Assembly (NCBI GenBank): GCA_903901045.1
Contig: CAIUPP010000094.1
Span: 1 to 44,648 of the forward strand
Reading direction: 5' to 3'
DNA from: an uncultured Planctomycetota bacterium
Lineage (GTDB): Bacteria > Planctomycetota > Brocadiia > CAIUPP01
DNA: 44,648 nt
Every line of letters starts with the position of its first letter. The stretch's first letter is position 1. Position numbers and translations under genes: made by a program. The notes beneath the pieces are model-generated. The model was not told the origin of the DNA. It did no database searches and saw only the letters and a list, made by a program, of their open reading frames with translations. This document shows, in pieces, positions 16,219 through 23,812 of the stretch.

Positions 16219-16369
16219 TAGAAGCTGTTTTGCTCTGTTGAAACTACCGTGACCGCGTGTCGCTCTTCGGGTCGAGGTGGGGACACAAAACTTTCCTTTG
16301 GAAAGTATTGTGTCCCCACCAACCCGGCCTGCCAACCGGGATGATTTCAACAGAGCAAAACAGCTTCTA
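16219..16369. repeat. 151-bp element with 25-bp perfect terminal inverted repeats and an internal 45-nt hairpin
   Basis: TAGAAGCTGTTTTGCTCTGT plus TGAAA (16219-16243) is repeated in perfect inversion at 16345-16369. The interior holds GGTGGGGACACAA ... TTGTGTCCCCACC (16276-16320), a long stem with AACTTTCC/GGAAAGT-type inner pairing. The hairpin recurs at 43071-43117, and the ends recur near 24226, 24490 and 44483. No ORF is inside. With the REP unit it accounts for the gap 16053-16383. Confidence 0.88.
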
Positions 16370-16383
16370 ACCAACGATCTCCG

Positions 16384-19300
16384 TTACTTCACATCCTTCA
16401 CGCAGCGGAATCCGATCTTGTCCGACCGCGTGGCGGGGTCTACTCCCTTGCGCATGGTGACGAGGCAGAACTCCTTGCTCAGTTCATCCCAGGAGGCGCC
16501 GCGAACGACCTTCAGCGTTTCGTCCGCCACGGAGGATTCCTCGGCGCCGGGGTACGGCACGTAACTGCCGCGCGTCCACTCGGCGACGTTGCCGGTCATA
16601 TCCAGCAGACCGTAGGGACTGGCGCCGGCGGGGGTCATGCCGACCGGCTCCGGGCCCTTGGCCCCGGAGAGCGCGGTGACGCAGTTCTTCGCCTCGAATT
16701 CATTCCCCCAGGGGAAGAGCCGGCCATCGGTGCCGCGCGCCCCTTTCTCCCATTCCTCTTCGGTGGGCAGGCGCTTGCCGGCCCACGCCCCGTAGGCGGC
16801 GGCTTCCTCCAGCGTGACGCCGGCGACCGGTATCTGCTGGAAGCCGGCTCGGAGTTCCTTCCCGTCCCAAGCCGGGCTGACCGGCGGGTTGGCGTCGGTG
16901 GCATTCATGAACATCTTGTACTGCTCATTGGTCACCTCGCGCAAATCCATGTAGAACCCCTTCAGTTCCACGCGGCGGGCGGGCATCTGCATGTTGAACC
17001 AGGTCTTGACCATGAAGCTGGGAATGCTGAAGCGCTTGACCACTTCGGCAAGGCGCTCGGGGCTGAGCCCCATGGTGAACGCGCCCGCGGGGATATACGC
17101 CATCCCCTGGGGGGCGGCGGCGATGTGATCCAGCAGCGCGGAGGCCTGGGCGGCGGCGCGGCTCTTGCCGCGCGCCTGGACGATCTGCTCCAGCAGCGCG
17201 ACGGCCTCCGTCTGCTTGCCGGTGCTCAGCAGGTCCAGCGCCTGGGCCAGCCGCTGGCTGGCGAGCAACTCGCCGGCTTCGGCCGATTCCGGGGCGTTCG
17301 GGAAGTCGCGCAGCAGGCGCTCCAGGTTCGGCAGCGCCGAGGCGGAATCGCCGGCCTCGATGGACTTCCGGGCCATGCTCAAGAGCATGGCCGCATCGGC
17401 GGAGGCAGGCGATGCCGCGGGGGACTGCGCGGGGGACTGGGTCGCCGCCGGCGCGGCCGGGAGGGCTTCGAGCAGCGGGGCCATGTCGGCGGCGTGCTCC
17501 TTCAGCGCGTATGCGCCGGGGTAACGGGTTTTGAGGTCCTTCCAGACGGCGACCGCTTCGGTCGGCTTGCCCTGATCCTTGTACTGCAGCGCGAGGCCGG
17601 AAAGCGCGTCGGGCTCCTTGGCCATGATCTTCCCGCGCAGAGCGGGATCGGTCCCCGGAATATCCCGCAGGTCGCGCAGGTCGCGCGTGGCGTCGGCGAA
17701 CTTCTTGCCGGTCAGCTCGCGGTCCACTCGCTTGAGGAGCAACTGGGAAAGGGTACGCTTGAGGGAGGCCAGGTCCGCGTCGGGCAGCTTCGCGCCGACC
17801 AGCGGCTTCATCATCTCGATGGCGCGGTCCGGGTCGGTGGCCGCGATCGACTGCGCCAGCTTCCACTGCACCGGCGGGAGCAGTGCGGCGGCGCGCGTGG
17901 CGGCTTCGCTCTTGGGATAGTCCTTGCGCACCTGTTCGAACAGCGCTATCGCTTTGGCCGGATCGCCGGTGAGATCGGCGGCGACCGCCGCGGCGACGAC
18001 CACATCCCCCATCGACGCGGCGGCTTTATCGGCCGCCGCCGTCGCAGGGTATTCCTTGACAATTCTCTGGAAGAGCAGGAGCGCCTCGGAGGGCTTCTTG
18101 GGAGCGAGTTCCATCCCCTTCAGCAGCATGACGGAGGCCACCACTTCGTTCAGGGAAGGGACCAGCGTCGCGTTCCGCGGATCGGTGGTGAACTGACTGA
18201 GCACGGCGAGCGCGGCGTCGTACTGGCCCAGTTTGACCAGCCCTTCGACGCGGTCATGCAGATCGCGGGCGGATTTCGCGAGCAGTTCCGACTCGCTGGG
18301 CTGGGCCGAGAGAAGCGTGGTCGTGGTGGCTCCCGGGAGGCCCAGCGGCGGCCCGAATTGCCGCGAGAGGTGCGCCAGCGGGTTCCAGGATTGCAGCGTC
18401 TCCTGCGTCGCGTTCGGCTTCCGGATCAGGAGCATCCCCAGAACGACGATCCCCGCGAGCAGCAGAATGCAGAACGCGGCGAGCGCGCCGATGGCGATGG
18501 GCTTCCAGTAGCTGTCGGGACGGCCATGCGGCGCCACGGCGGGGGCGAAGGCGGAGTCGGTCCCCGGCGCGACCGGCAGCGGCTTGACGCCGTTCATGGC
18601 GGATTCGACGCGGTCCAGGTCGTCCAGCACGGACTGGGTGTGGCGGTAGCGGTCGTCGAGCTCGCGCGCGAGCAGACGCGCCAGCACGCGGGCCAGGTCG
18701 GCGGGAAGCTGAAGGTTGACCTTGTCAGCCGGGATCAACGGCGCGACGGTGTTGGCGCGCAGGTAGGCCAGGGGCGTCTCGGCGGGGAAGGGCTCGCGTC
18801 CCGTGAACATTTCGTAGAAGACCACCCCCAGGGCGAACAGGTCGCTGCCGTCGGTCGCCGCTTTGCCGCTCGCCTGCTCCGGGGAGAGGTACTTGGGCGT
18901 GGCCAGGAGCTCCCCCCAGATCGAGACCATGCCGTGCGCCGGGGAGGTAGCCAGGTCGGAGAGGGCGATTTTCACCTGCGTCTTGCCGTTCCGGTCCCGG
19001 CCGACCAGGAGGTTCTGAGGCTTGACGTCCCCATGCACCATGCGATGGCCATGGACGGCGCGGAGGCACTCCAGCATCAGGCGGGCGAGCCGCAGCTTCT
19101 CCTGAAGCGAGGGGTTCTCCCGCATCAGGAACTGATCGAGCGGGAGCGACTCGAAGTATTCCTTGACCACGTAACAGGCTTCGCCGTGGATGCCGGCGTC
19201 GAGAATCTGGAGGAAATGGGGGTCGCGGGCGCGGCGGGGATGCTGCGGGTCGCGCAGCGCCTCGAGCGACGCGCGCACCAGCTCGTTGCGGCAGACGAGC

Positions 19301-19437
19301 CGGTCCACGAGGCGAATCATCACGCGCTGGCCGTTGGTGCGGTCCACCGCGCGGCAGAGACGCGCGAGGTTCCCCTCCGCGATGCATGCCTCGATGCGAT
19401 ACTGCCCGATCGACTCGGACTGGTTGGTTTCGCCCAT
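16384..19437 (-). CDS. Divergent Ser/Thr kinase - transmembrane - helical repeats - FGE/SUMF1-domain protein
   Basis: The start is placed at ATG 19437 (MGETNQSESIGQYRIEACIA). The protein has 1017 aa. Kinase-like domain about 12-275: the glycine loop is degenerate (AEGNLA), Arg42 stands where the beta-3 lysine should be (VMIRLV), HGDVKPQNLL (135-144) keeps the catalytic Asp137 and Asn142, DFG is replaced by DLA (161-163), and SPEQA follows. One membrane segment is at about 313-339, so the kinase is cytoplasmic and the rest outside. Residues about 400-770 are TPR-like helical repeats with PAASPASADAA-type linkers. Residues about 779-1017 form an FGE-sulfatase-like domain (GKRLPTEEEWEKGARGTDGR, FPWGN, GLLDMTGNVAEWTRG). 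ATP use is doubtful; a scaffold or sensor role is inferred. Confidence 0.87.
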   Translation of the reverse strand: MGETNQSESIGQYRIEACIAEGNLARLCRAVDRTNGQRVMIRLVDRLVCRNELVRASLEALRDPQHPRRARDPHFLQILDAGIHGEACYVVKEYFESLPLDQFLMRENPSLQEKLRLARLMLECLRAVHGHRMVHGDVKPQNLLVGRDRNGKTQVKIALSDLATSPAHGMVSIWGELLATPKYLSPEQASGKAATDGSDLFALGVVFYEMFTGREPFPAETPLAYLRANTVAPLIPADKVNLQLPADLARVLARLLARELDDRYRHTQSVLDDLDRVESAMNGVKPLPVAPGTDSAFAPAVAPHGRPDSYWKPIAIGALAAFCILLLAGIVVLGMLLIRKPNATQETLQSWNPLAHLSRQFGPPLGLPGATTTTLLSAQPSESELLAKSARDLHDRVEGLVKLGQYDAALAVLSQFTTDPRNATLVPSLNEVVASVMLLKGMELAPKKPSEALLLFQRIVKEYPATAAADKAAASMGDVVVAAAVAADLTGDPAKAIALFEQVRKDYPKSEAATRAAALLPPVQWKLAQSIAATDPDRAIEMMKPLVGAKLPDADLASLKRTLSQLLLKRVDRELTGKKFADATRDLRDLRDIPGTDPALRGKIMAKEPDALSGLALQYKDQGKPTEAVAVWKDLKTRYPGAYALKEHAADMAPLLEALPAAPAATQSPAQSPAASPASADAAMLLSMARKSIEAGDSASALPNLERLLRDFPNAPESAEAGELLASQRLAQALDLLSTGKQTEAVALLEQIVQARGKSRAAAQASALLDHIAAAPQGMAYIPAGAFTMGLSPERLAEVVKRFSIPSFMVKTWFNMQMPARRVELKGFYMDLREVTNEQYKMFMNATDANPPVSPAWDGKELRAGFQQIPVAGVTLEEAAAYGAWAGKRLPTEEEWEKGARGTDGRLFPWGNEFEAKNCVTALSGAKGPEPVGMTPAGASPYGLLDMTGNVAEWTRGSYVPYPGAEESSVADETLKVVRGASWDELSKEFCLVTMRKGVDPATRSDKIGFRCVKDVK

Positions 19438-19633
19438 AACACCCCGCTCACTGTTAAGAGAATCTTTGCGGAACGCCGGCGGCGTTTCGATTGGATGATA
19501 CCGCTGCAAGCGAAGGGTGTCAACGCGGGGGGAATGGCGATGACGGCAAAAAGGGGGTCCACAGATGAACACAGATGCACACCGATACGGCAACGGCAAG
19601 GGGGCAAGAGCGGCAGCGCGGTTGCCGTTCATG

Positions 19634-19661
19634 TTGCACTATCGCCGGGAACGGGTAAAAT
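19634..19661 (+). promoter_or_regulatory. Sigma70-like promoter for nspC operon
   Basis: TTGCAC (19634-19639), a 16-bp spacer and TAAAAT (19656-19661), about 46 bp before the nspC start. The divergent kinase gene begins at 19437, so 19438-19707 is a shared regulatory region. Confidence 0.6.
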
Positions 19662-19707
19662 ATCCCTTTCACGGTTTGTTCGCGCGTTCCGTTCTCCGGC
19701 GGGATGG

Positions 19708-20862
19708 ATGATGGGCCTGAAGACTCCCTACTACCTGATTGACGAACGCAGGCTCCTGAGGAACCTCAGGATCATTGAGCGCGTCCGGCGCCGGTCGGGG
19801 GCGAAGTCGGTCCTGGCGCTGAAATGCTTCTCCACCTGGTCCGTCTTCGGCCTGATGCGGCGGTACATGGACGGGACGACGAGCAGTTCGCTCCTGGAGG
19901 CGCGCCTGGGGCATGAGAAGTTCGGCAAAGAAGTACACGCGTACAGCGTCGCCTGGACGTCCGAGGAGGTGCGGCAGGCGCGCGCGTTCGCCGATAAGAT
20001 CATCTTCAACTCGGTCTCGCAACTCACGCGCTTCCAGAAGGAAGCCCGGGGATTGAGCGTGGGGCTGCGCGTGAATCCGGGCTTCAGTTGCAGCCATTTC
20101 GATCTGGCGGACCCGGCGCGGCGCTACTCGCGCCTGGGGGTGCGCGACCGGCGGGCGCTGCTCAAAGCCGCCCCCCGGATCCACGGGGTGATGTTCCATT
20201 ACAATTGCGAGAATGACGACTTCGAGAGCTTCGCGGCGACGCTCGACGCGATCAGCCGCGATTACGGCGCGCTGCTCAAGGGCCTCGACTGGGTGAGCCT
20301 GGGGGGGGGGATTTATTTCACCAAGGAAGGATACCCGCTCGACCGGTTCTGCGCGAAACTCAAGGAGTTCGCGGAGCGGCACGAGGTGCAGGTGTACCTG
20401 GAGCCGGGCGAAGCGGTGATCACGCGCTGCGCCGAACTGGTGACGACGGTGCTGGACATCGTGCGCAATGAGCGGGAGATCGCCATCGTGGATGCCTCCA
20501 CGGAGGCGCACATGCTGGACCTGCTGATCTACCGGCTGAGCGCGAAGATCGAAGGGGCCGTGAGCGAAGGGGACAGGCACCTTTTCCAAACGGCCGGAAA
20601 AGGAGCCAGTCCCCAGGGCTCCACTTACGTCGTGGCGGGGCGCTCCTGCCTCGCGGGGGATGTTTTCGGGACGTACCGCTTCCCGAAGAAGTTGAAGGTG
20701 GGCGGCATCATCAGGCTGGCCGATGCGGCCGGCTATACGATGGTGAAGAAGAACTGGTTCAACGGGCTGCCGATGCCGGCCATCGCCGTGCGGCGGCTGA
20801 ACGGAAGAATTGACGTGGTGCGTCGGTTCGATTACGCCGATTATGCAGGCAGTCTGTCCTAA
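19708..20862 (+). CDS. nspC: Carboxynorspermidine/carboxyspermidine decarboxylase
   Basis: This PLP enzyme of the alanine-racemase fold (fold type III) releases CO2 from carboxynorspermidine or carboxyspermidine, giving norspermidine or spermidine. The protein has 384 aa from ATG 19708 (an ATG also follows at 19711), opening MMGLKTPYYLIDERRLLRN. Lys39 in VLALKCFS is the PLP lysine. FHYNCEND (163-170), SLGGGIYF (197-204), LEPGEA (231-236) and RSCLAGD (312-318; active-site Cys314) are the family motifs. Residues about 287-304 (EGDRHLFQTAGKGASPQG) come from a palindromic repeat inserted in frame. The dehydrogenase gene follows after 16 bp, making the expected two-gene pathway. Confidence 0.93.
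   Translation: MMGLKTPYYLIDERRLLRNLRIIERVRRRSGAKSVLALKCFSTWSVFGLMRRYMDGTTSSSLLEARLGHEKFGKEVHAYSVAWTSEEVRQARAFADKIIFNSVSQLTRFQKEARGLSVGLRVNPGFSCSHFDLADPARRYSRLGVRDRRALLKAAPRIHGVMFHYNCENDDFESFAATLDAISRDYGALLKGLDWVSLGGGIYFTKEGYPLDRFCAKLKEFAERHEVQVYLEPGEAVITRCAELVTTVLDIVRNEREIAIVDASTEAHMLDLLIYRLSAKIEGAVSEGDRHLFQTAGKGASPQGSTYVVAGRSCLAGDVFGTYRFPKKLKVGGIIRLADAAGYTMVKKNWFNGLPMPAIAVRRLNGRIDVVRRFDYADYAGSLS
20569..20614. repeat. Palindromic repeat embedded in frame in nspC
   Basis: GGGGACAGGCACCTTTTCC, a short loop, then GGAAAAGGAGCCAGTCCCC. This is an imperfect 46-nt hairpin inside nspC, related to the intergenic hairpin at 26865-26921 (GGGGTCAGGC...ACTTTTC). Confidence 0.78.
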
Positions 20863-20878
20863 GGAGGGTGGGTTCATC

Positions 20879-22243
20879 GTGAAGAAGAATGTGCTGATCA
20901 TTGGGGCCGGGGGCGTCGCGCACGTCGCCGCGCACAAGGCGGCCATGAACAACGACGTGCTGGGGGACATCTGCATCGCCTCGCGCACGCTCTCCAAGTG
21001 CGACGAGATCGTGGAGAGCGTCAAGCGCAAGAAGCACGTCAAGGACGCCTCCAAGCGGCTCTACTCCCGCCAGATCAACGCGCTGGATGTCCAGGCGACC
21101 GCGAAACTCATCCGCGACAGCCAGGCGAGCATCGTTATGAACCTCGGCCCCGCCTTCGTCAATATGACGATCCTCGAAGCCTGCCTGCAAACCGGCGCAA
21201 CCTACCTGGATACGGCCATCCACGAGGACCCGGACAAGGTGTGCGAAAGCCCCCCCTGGTATGCCAACTACGAGTGGAAGCGCAAGGAGCGCTGCAAGGA
21301 GAAGGGGCTGAACGTCATCCTGGGGGTGGGATTCGACCCCGGCGTGGTGAACGCCTACTGCGCGCTCGCGGCCAAACGCTATTTCGACCGGATCGAGACG
21401 ATCGACATCATGGACGTCAACGCCGGACGCCATGGCAAGTATTTCGCCACGAACTTCGACCCGGAGATCAACTTCCGCGAGTTCATCCGCGTCTGGGCGT
21501 GGATCGATCGCCAGTGGAAGATGTACCCGACGCACTCCGTGAAGCGCGAGTACGATTTCCCGGTGGTCGGCCCGCAGCCGATCTATCTCACCGGGCACGA
21601 CGAAATCCACTCGCTCTCCAAGAACATCGACGCCAAGGACATCCGTTTCTGGATGGGATTCGGCGACCACTACATTAATGTCTTCACCGTCCTGCGCACG
21701 CTCGGACTGCTCTCGCACCTGCCGGTGCGGCTCACCACGGGGCAGGAGGTGGTGCCGCTGAAGGTGGTCAAGGCGCTGCTGCCGGATCCCAAGACGCTGG
21801 CGCCGGGGTACGTGGGGAAGACCTGCATCGGCACGTTCGTCCGCGGCTGGAAGGGACGCAAGAAGCGCGAGATCTTCATCTACCAGGTCTCCGACCACAA
21901 GGCGTGCTACGAGGAGGTGGAATCGCAGGGGATCAGCTACACCGCCGGGGTGCCGCCCGTCGCCGCGGCGATGCTGGTGGCGAAGGGAATCTGGAACCCG
22001 CGCACGATGGTGAACGTGGAGGAACTCGACCCGGAGCCGTTCATCGAGTTGCTCGACACGCTGGGGCTGCCGACCCAGATCAAGGAGATCAAGCCGCACG
22101 GCCCGCACTCCTTCGACGGACGGGTGATGGAGGTGCAGAAGGAGATCGACGGGGCGACAGCAACGGTGACGATCTCCGCCGCCAACCCGATGATCGCGGT
22201 GACGCCGAAGGCGGCCAAGGGGAAGGCGCGGAGAAAGGCGTGA
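20879..22243 (+). CDS. Carboxynorspermidine/carboxyspermidine dehydrogenase (saccharopine dehydrogenase-like)
   Basis: Reductively condenses aspartate semialdehyde with a diamine (1,3-diaminopropane or putrescine) to the carboxytriamine that NspC decarboxylates. GTG 20879 is chosen because the protein then opens (M)KKNVLIIGAGGVAHVAAHK like the family, with GGAGGGTGGG upstream; ATG 20843, inside nspC, is an alternative. The protein has 454 aa: an N-terminal Rossmann domain (GAGGVA about 8-13; CIASRTLSKCDEI follows), MNLGPAFVNMTILEACLQTG, YLDTAIHED, and GVGFDPGVVNAYCALA. Most relatives are near 400 aa. The last roughly 50 residues, ending KAAKGKARRKA, are an extra basic tail. Which diamine is used cannot be read from the sequence. 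Confidence 0.92.
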   Translation: MKKNVLIIGAGGVAHVAAHKAAMNNDVLGDICIASRTLSKCDEIVESVKRKKHVKDASKRLYSRQINALDVQATAKLIRDSQASIVMNLGPAFVNMTILEACLQTGATYLDTAIHEDPDKVCESPPWYANYEWKRKERCKEKGLNVILGVGFDPGVVNAYCALAAKRYFDRIETIDIMDVNAGRHGKYFATNFDPEINFREFIRVWAWIDRQWKMYPTHSVKREYDFPVVGPQPIYLTGHDEIHSLSKNIDAKDIRFWMGFGDHYINVFTVLRTLGLLSHLPVRLTTGQEVVPLKVVKALLPDPKTLAPGYVGKTCIGTFVRGWKGRKKREIFIYQVSDHKACYEEVESQGISYTAGVPPVAAAMLVAKGIWNPRTMVNVEELDPEPFIELLDTLGLPTQIKEIKPHGPHSFDGRVMEVQKEIDGATATVTISAANPMIAVTPKAAKGKARRKA

Positions 22244-22298
22244 TGGAGCGATAGGACGGATCCGACGAATCCGGCGGATCGGACGGAATTGATTATTA

Positions 22299-22340
22299 AA
22301 GCGCATCGGGCTGAGGCACGCGCCTCAGCCCGATGCGCTT
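22299..22340. terminator. Bidirectional hairpin terminator between convergent polyamine genes
   Basis: A 19-bp perfect stem (AAGCGCATCGGGCTGAGGC) with a 4-nt loop. It lies 56 bp after the dehydrogenase stop and 18 bp from the end of the minus-strand speD gene. There is no long U-run, only short TTAA or TTTAATAA flanks. Confidence 0.75.
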
Positions 22341-22357
22341 AACTCTTCGCCCGCCAG

Positions 22358-22726
22358 CTACTTGCGAACGATGAAGCGGCTCTTGACCATCTTGGCGCCG
22401 AAGTATTCCTTGCAGAACTTCGTCGCGTCGGCCGGGTCGAACGACTTGCAGGAGAAGACGTTCAGATAAACGCTGTTCTTCCCCTCGCTGAAGTGCGCGC
22501 TGATGCAGCTGGTCTCGATCAACTGAACCAGGCTGTAGCCCGACGTGATCGGGTTCTTGTGACCGAAATGCTCGATCAGCGGCTCGCCAAAGCGCTTCAT
22601 CTTGATGCGCCGGCACAGTCTGCGAACGAACGTGTCAATCTTCTGGCGGCTCCGAATGCTTGCGGCATCGCAGTCGTGGAGATCCAGAATCAACTCGGCC
22701 CCGAAATCCTTGTGCGTTGCGCTCAT
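22358..22726 (-). CDS. speD: SpeD-family pyruvoyl decarboxylase, short divergent form
   Basis: SpeD proteins self-cleave at a serine to make a pyruvoyl cofactor and classically decarboxylate AdoMet. The start is ATG 22726 with AAGGAG upstream. The protein has 122 aa. Aligning to the Thermotoga enzyme by eye, ETSCISAHFSE (71-81) matches the cleavage block: Ser73 is the pyruvoyl precursor, His78 the processing His, and FSCK puts Cys93 at the proton-donor position. The HTWPE substrate motif is replaced by HFSE, losing the Trp-Pro that contacts AdoMet. GYSLVQLIE and LIEHFG are typical of this divergent branch. Some SpeD homologues are known to have become ornithine or arginine decarboxylases, which is a real option here. 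It lies 258 bp downstream of a second speD. Confidence 0.82.
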   Translation of the reverse strand: MSATHKDFGAELILDLHDCDAASIRSRQKIDTFVRRLCRRIKMKRFGEPLIEHFGHKNPITSGYSLVQLIETSCISAHFSEGKNSVYLNVFSCKSFDPADATKFCKEYFGAKMVKSRFIVRK

Positions 22727-22984
22727 TTCACCAACTCCTTTGAGTAGTTTGGGAGAGCGAAACAAGCACGGTGATCTCCGCGTTGTAGTATTTCGCCTTG
22801 AGACCCAGACCGCGGTGGCGGCGCTCAAGACGATTCCCCAGGACCCGGAGTGTCCCGGCTTACTCCTAACCCATGACCTTGCTAAAAGCCACCCATCTGC
22901 GTGGTGACAGGCGCCACGCAAACGCCCGCGGTCGGAAAGGCTGCGACGTCTGCCAGTCCGGGTACAAATTTGCAATACGCTGCG

Positions 22985-23410
22985 TCAGACCCTCACCCCC
23001 CGCTTGTGCTCCGACAACTGAATCCGCTTCGGCGCAAACGCCTTGCGCAACGCCGGGATCGCGGCATGGGGGTTGACCTTGTTGCCGGTGAAAATATCGA
23101 GCGCGGCATAACCGTACTCGGGCCAGGTGTGGATGGAGATGTGCGACTCGCTGAGCACGGCGACGCCGGCAATGCCGCTGGGGGAAAACTTGTGGAGCAT
23201 GACTTTCAGGAGGTTGGCGCCGCAGTCGCTGACGGCGTCGGTCAGCGCCTTCTCCGTGCGCTGGAGGTCGTCGAGGTGTTTCGCGCCCCAGAACTCCAGG
23301 AGGATGTGCGTCCCGGCGCAGGAGCACTTCTGCTCCGCGCTATGCGCCCTTGCGGGCCGCCTCGTGCGGCGTCCTTGCGCCGCAGCCGTCCTACTCCCCA
23401 ACGTCGGCAC
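22985..23410 (-). CDS. speD: S-adenosylmethionine decarboxylase-like protein lacking the catalytic cysteine
   Basis: The open frame starts at GTG 23410 (TTG 23401 is an alternative); no ATG is available, and the first roughly 30 residues do not match the family. The protein has 141 aa. LHKFSPSGIAGVAVLSESHI then SIHTWPEYGYAALDIFT is canonical: Ser89 is the pyruvoyl precursor, His94 the processing His, and HTWPE is intact. The next expected residues, FTCG, read FTGN, so Gly109 replaces the proton-donor Cys, and there is no Cys after residue 63. The codons are TTC ACC GGC AAC, so this is not a frame error. It may be a decarboxylase with changed chemistry or a non-catalytic partner of the downstream SpeD. 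It has its own promoter and a leader of about 200 nt. Confidence 0.85.
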   Translation of the reverse strand: MPTLGSRTAAAQGRRTRRPARAHSAEQKCSCAGTHILLEFWGAKHLDDLQRTEKALTDAVSDCGANLLKVMLHKFSPSGIAGVAVLSESHISIHTWPEYGYAALDIFTGNKVNPHAAIPALRKAFAPKRIQLSEHKRGVRV

Positions 23411-23488
23411 CTTTCAGTTCAGTAAGCCACGCTTCCCGATGCGCGAAGCCCGGCATTCCCAAATCCGTCAAGAACCCAAACCACACAC

Positions 23489-23505
23489 ACCTGGGAGACC
23501 CAGGT
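23489..23505 (-). promoter_or_regulatory. Perfect hairpin in the speD leader
   Basis: ACCTGGG-TCT-CCCAGGT on the transcribed strand: a 7-bp perfect stem with a 3-nt loop, about 80 nt before the speD start. No known SAM riboswitch class was recognised around it. Confidence 0.4.
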
Positions 23506-23518
23506 AGAGCACCCTGCA

Positions 23519-23584
23519 TCACCTTCCGGTTGCTCCCACCCAAAGCCCGTCAGCTAAACCAAACCGACCGACGAAAAGGAACAT
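23519..23584 (-). other. Possible 21-codon leader ORF upstream of speD
   Basis: ATG at 23584 is preceded by GAGG and encodes MFLFVGRFGLADGLWVGATG plus R, then TGA. It lies between the promoter and the hairpin of the speD leader. Upstream peptides control AdoMet decarboxylase in eukaryotes; a similar role here is only speculation. Confidence 0.22.
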
Positions 23585-23618
23585 CCTTCCTCGACGTTCC
23601 GATGTTCGACGTAGTCTC

Positions 23619-23647
23619 AATATAGCGCCTCCTTTCTCCTTTGTAAA
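23619..23647 (-). promoter_or_regulatory. Strong sigma70-like promoter for the speD pair
   Basis: On the minus strand, TTTACA (23642-23647), a 17-bp purine-rich spacer and TATATT (23619-23624). The start would be near 23612, giving a leader of about 200 nt. The region 23411-23812 otherwise holds only the divergent gcvH promoter. Confidence 0.75.
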
Positions 23648-23732
23648 GTGCAACTGGCCCTTTGGACGAAATTTTTTTTGCCGCGGCGGGCGCGGCCCCC
23701 TGCGCGGCCCCGCCGGCCCGTCCACCCGCTGC

Positions 23733-23762
23733 TTGACTTGCACTCCGCCGCGCTGCTACTAT
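23733..23762 (+). promoter_or_regulatory. Sigma70-like promoter for gcvH
   Basis: TTGACT (23733-23738), an 18-bp spacer and TACTAT (23757-23762), 50 bp before the gcvH ATG. Confidence 0.65.
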
Positions 23763-23812
23763 CCCATGAATCCTGTTTTCTGATCCTGACATGGCTGCGG
23801 AGGCTGGCGCAC

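Noticed and set aside
17125-19700. Very long plus-strand open frame opposite the kinase-FGE gene, upstream of nspC
   Set aside because: It is the complement of a clearly coding gene in high-GC DNA. The translation is rich in Arg, Gly and Gln without domains, and only the part from 19708 (nspC) is protein-like.
22727-22984. SAM riboswitch or extra gene between the two speD genes
   Set aside because: No match by eye to known SAM aptamer cores, and open frames in the gap lack ribosome sites and family motifs.
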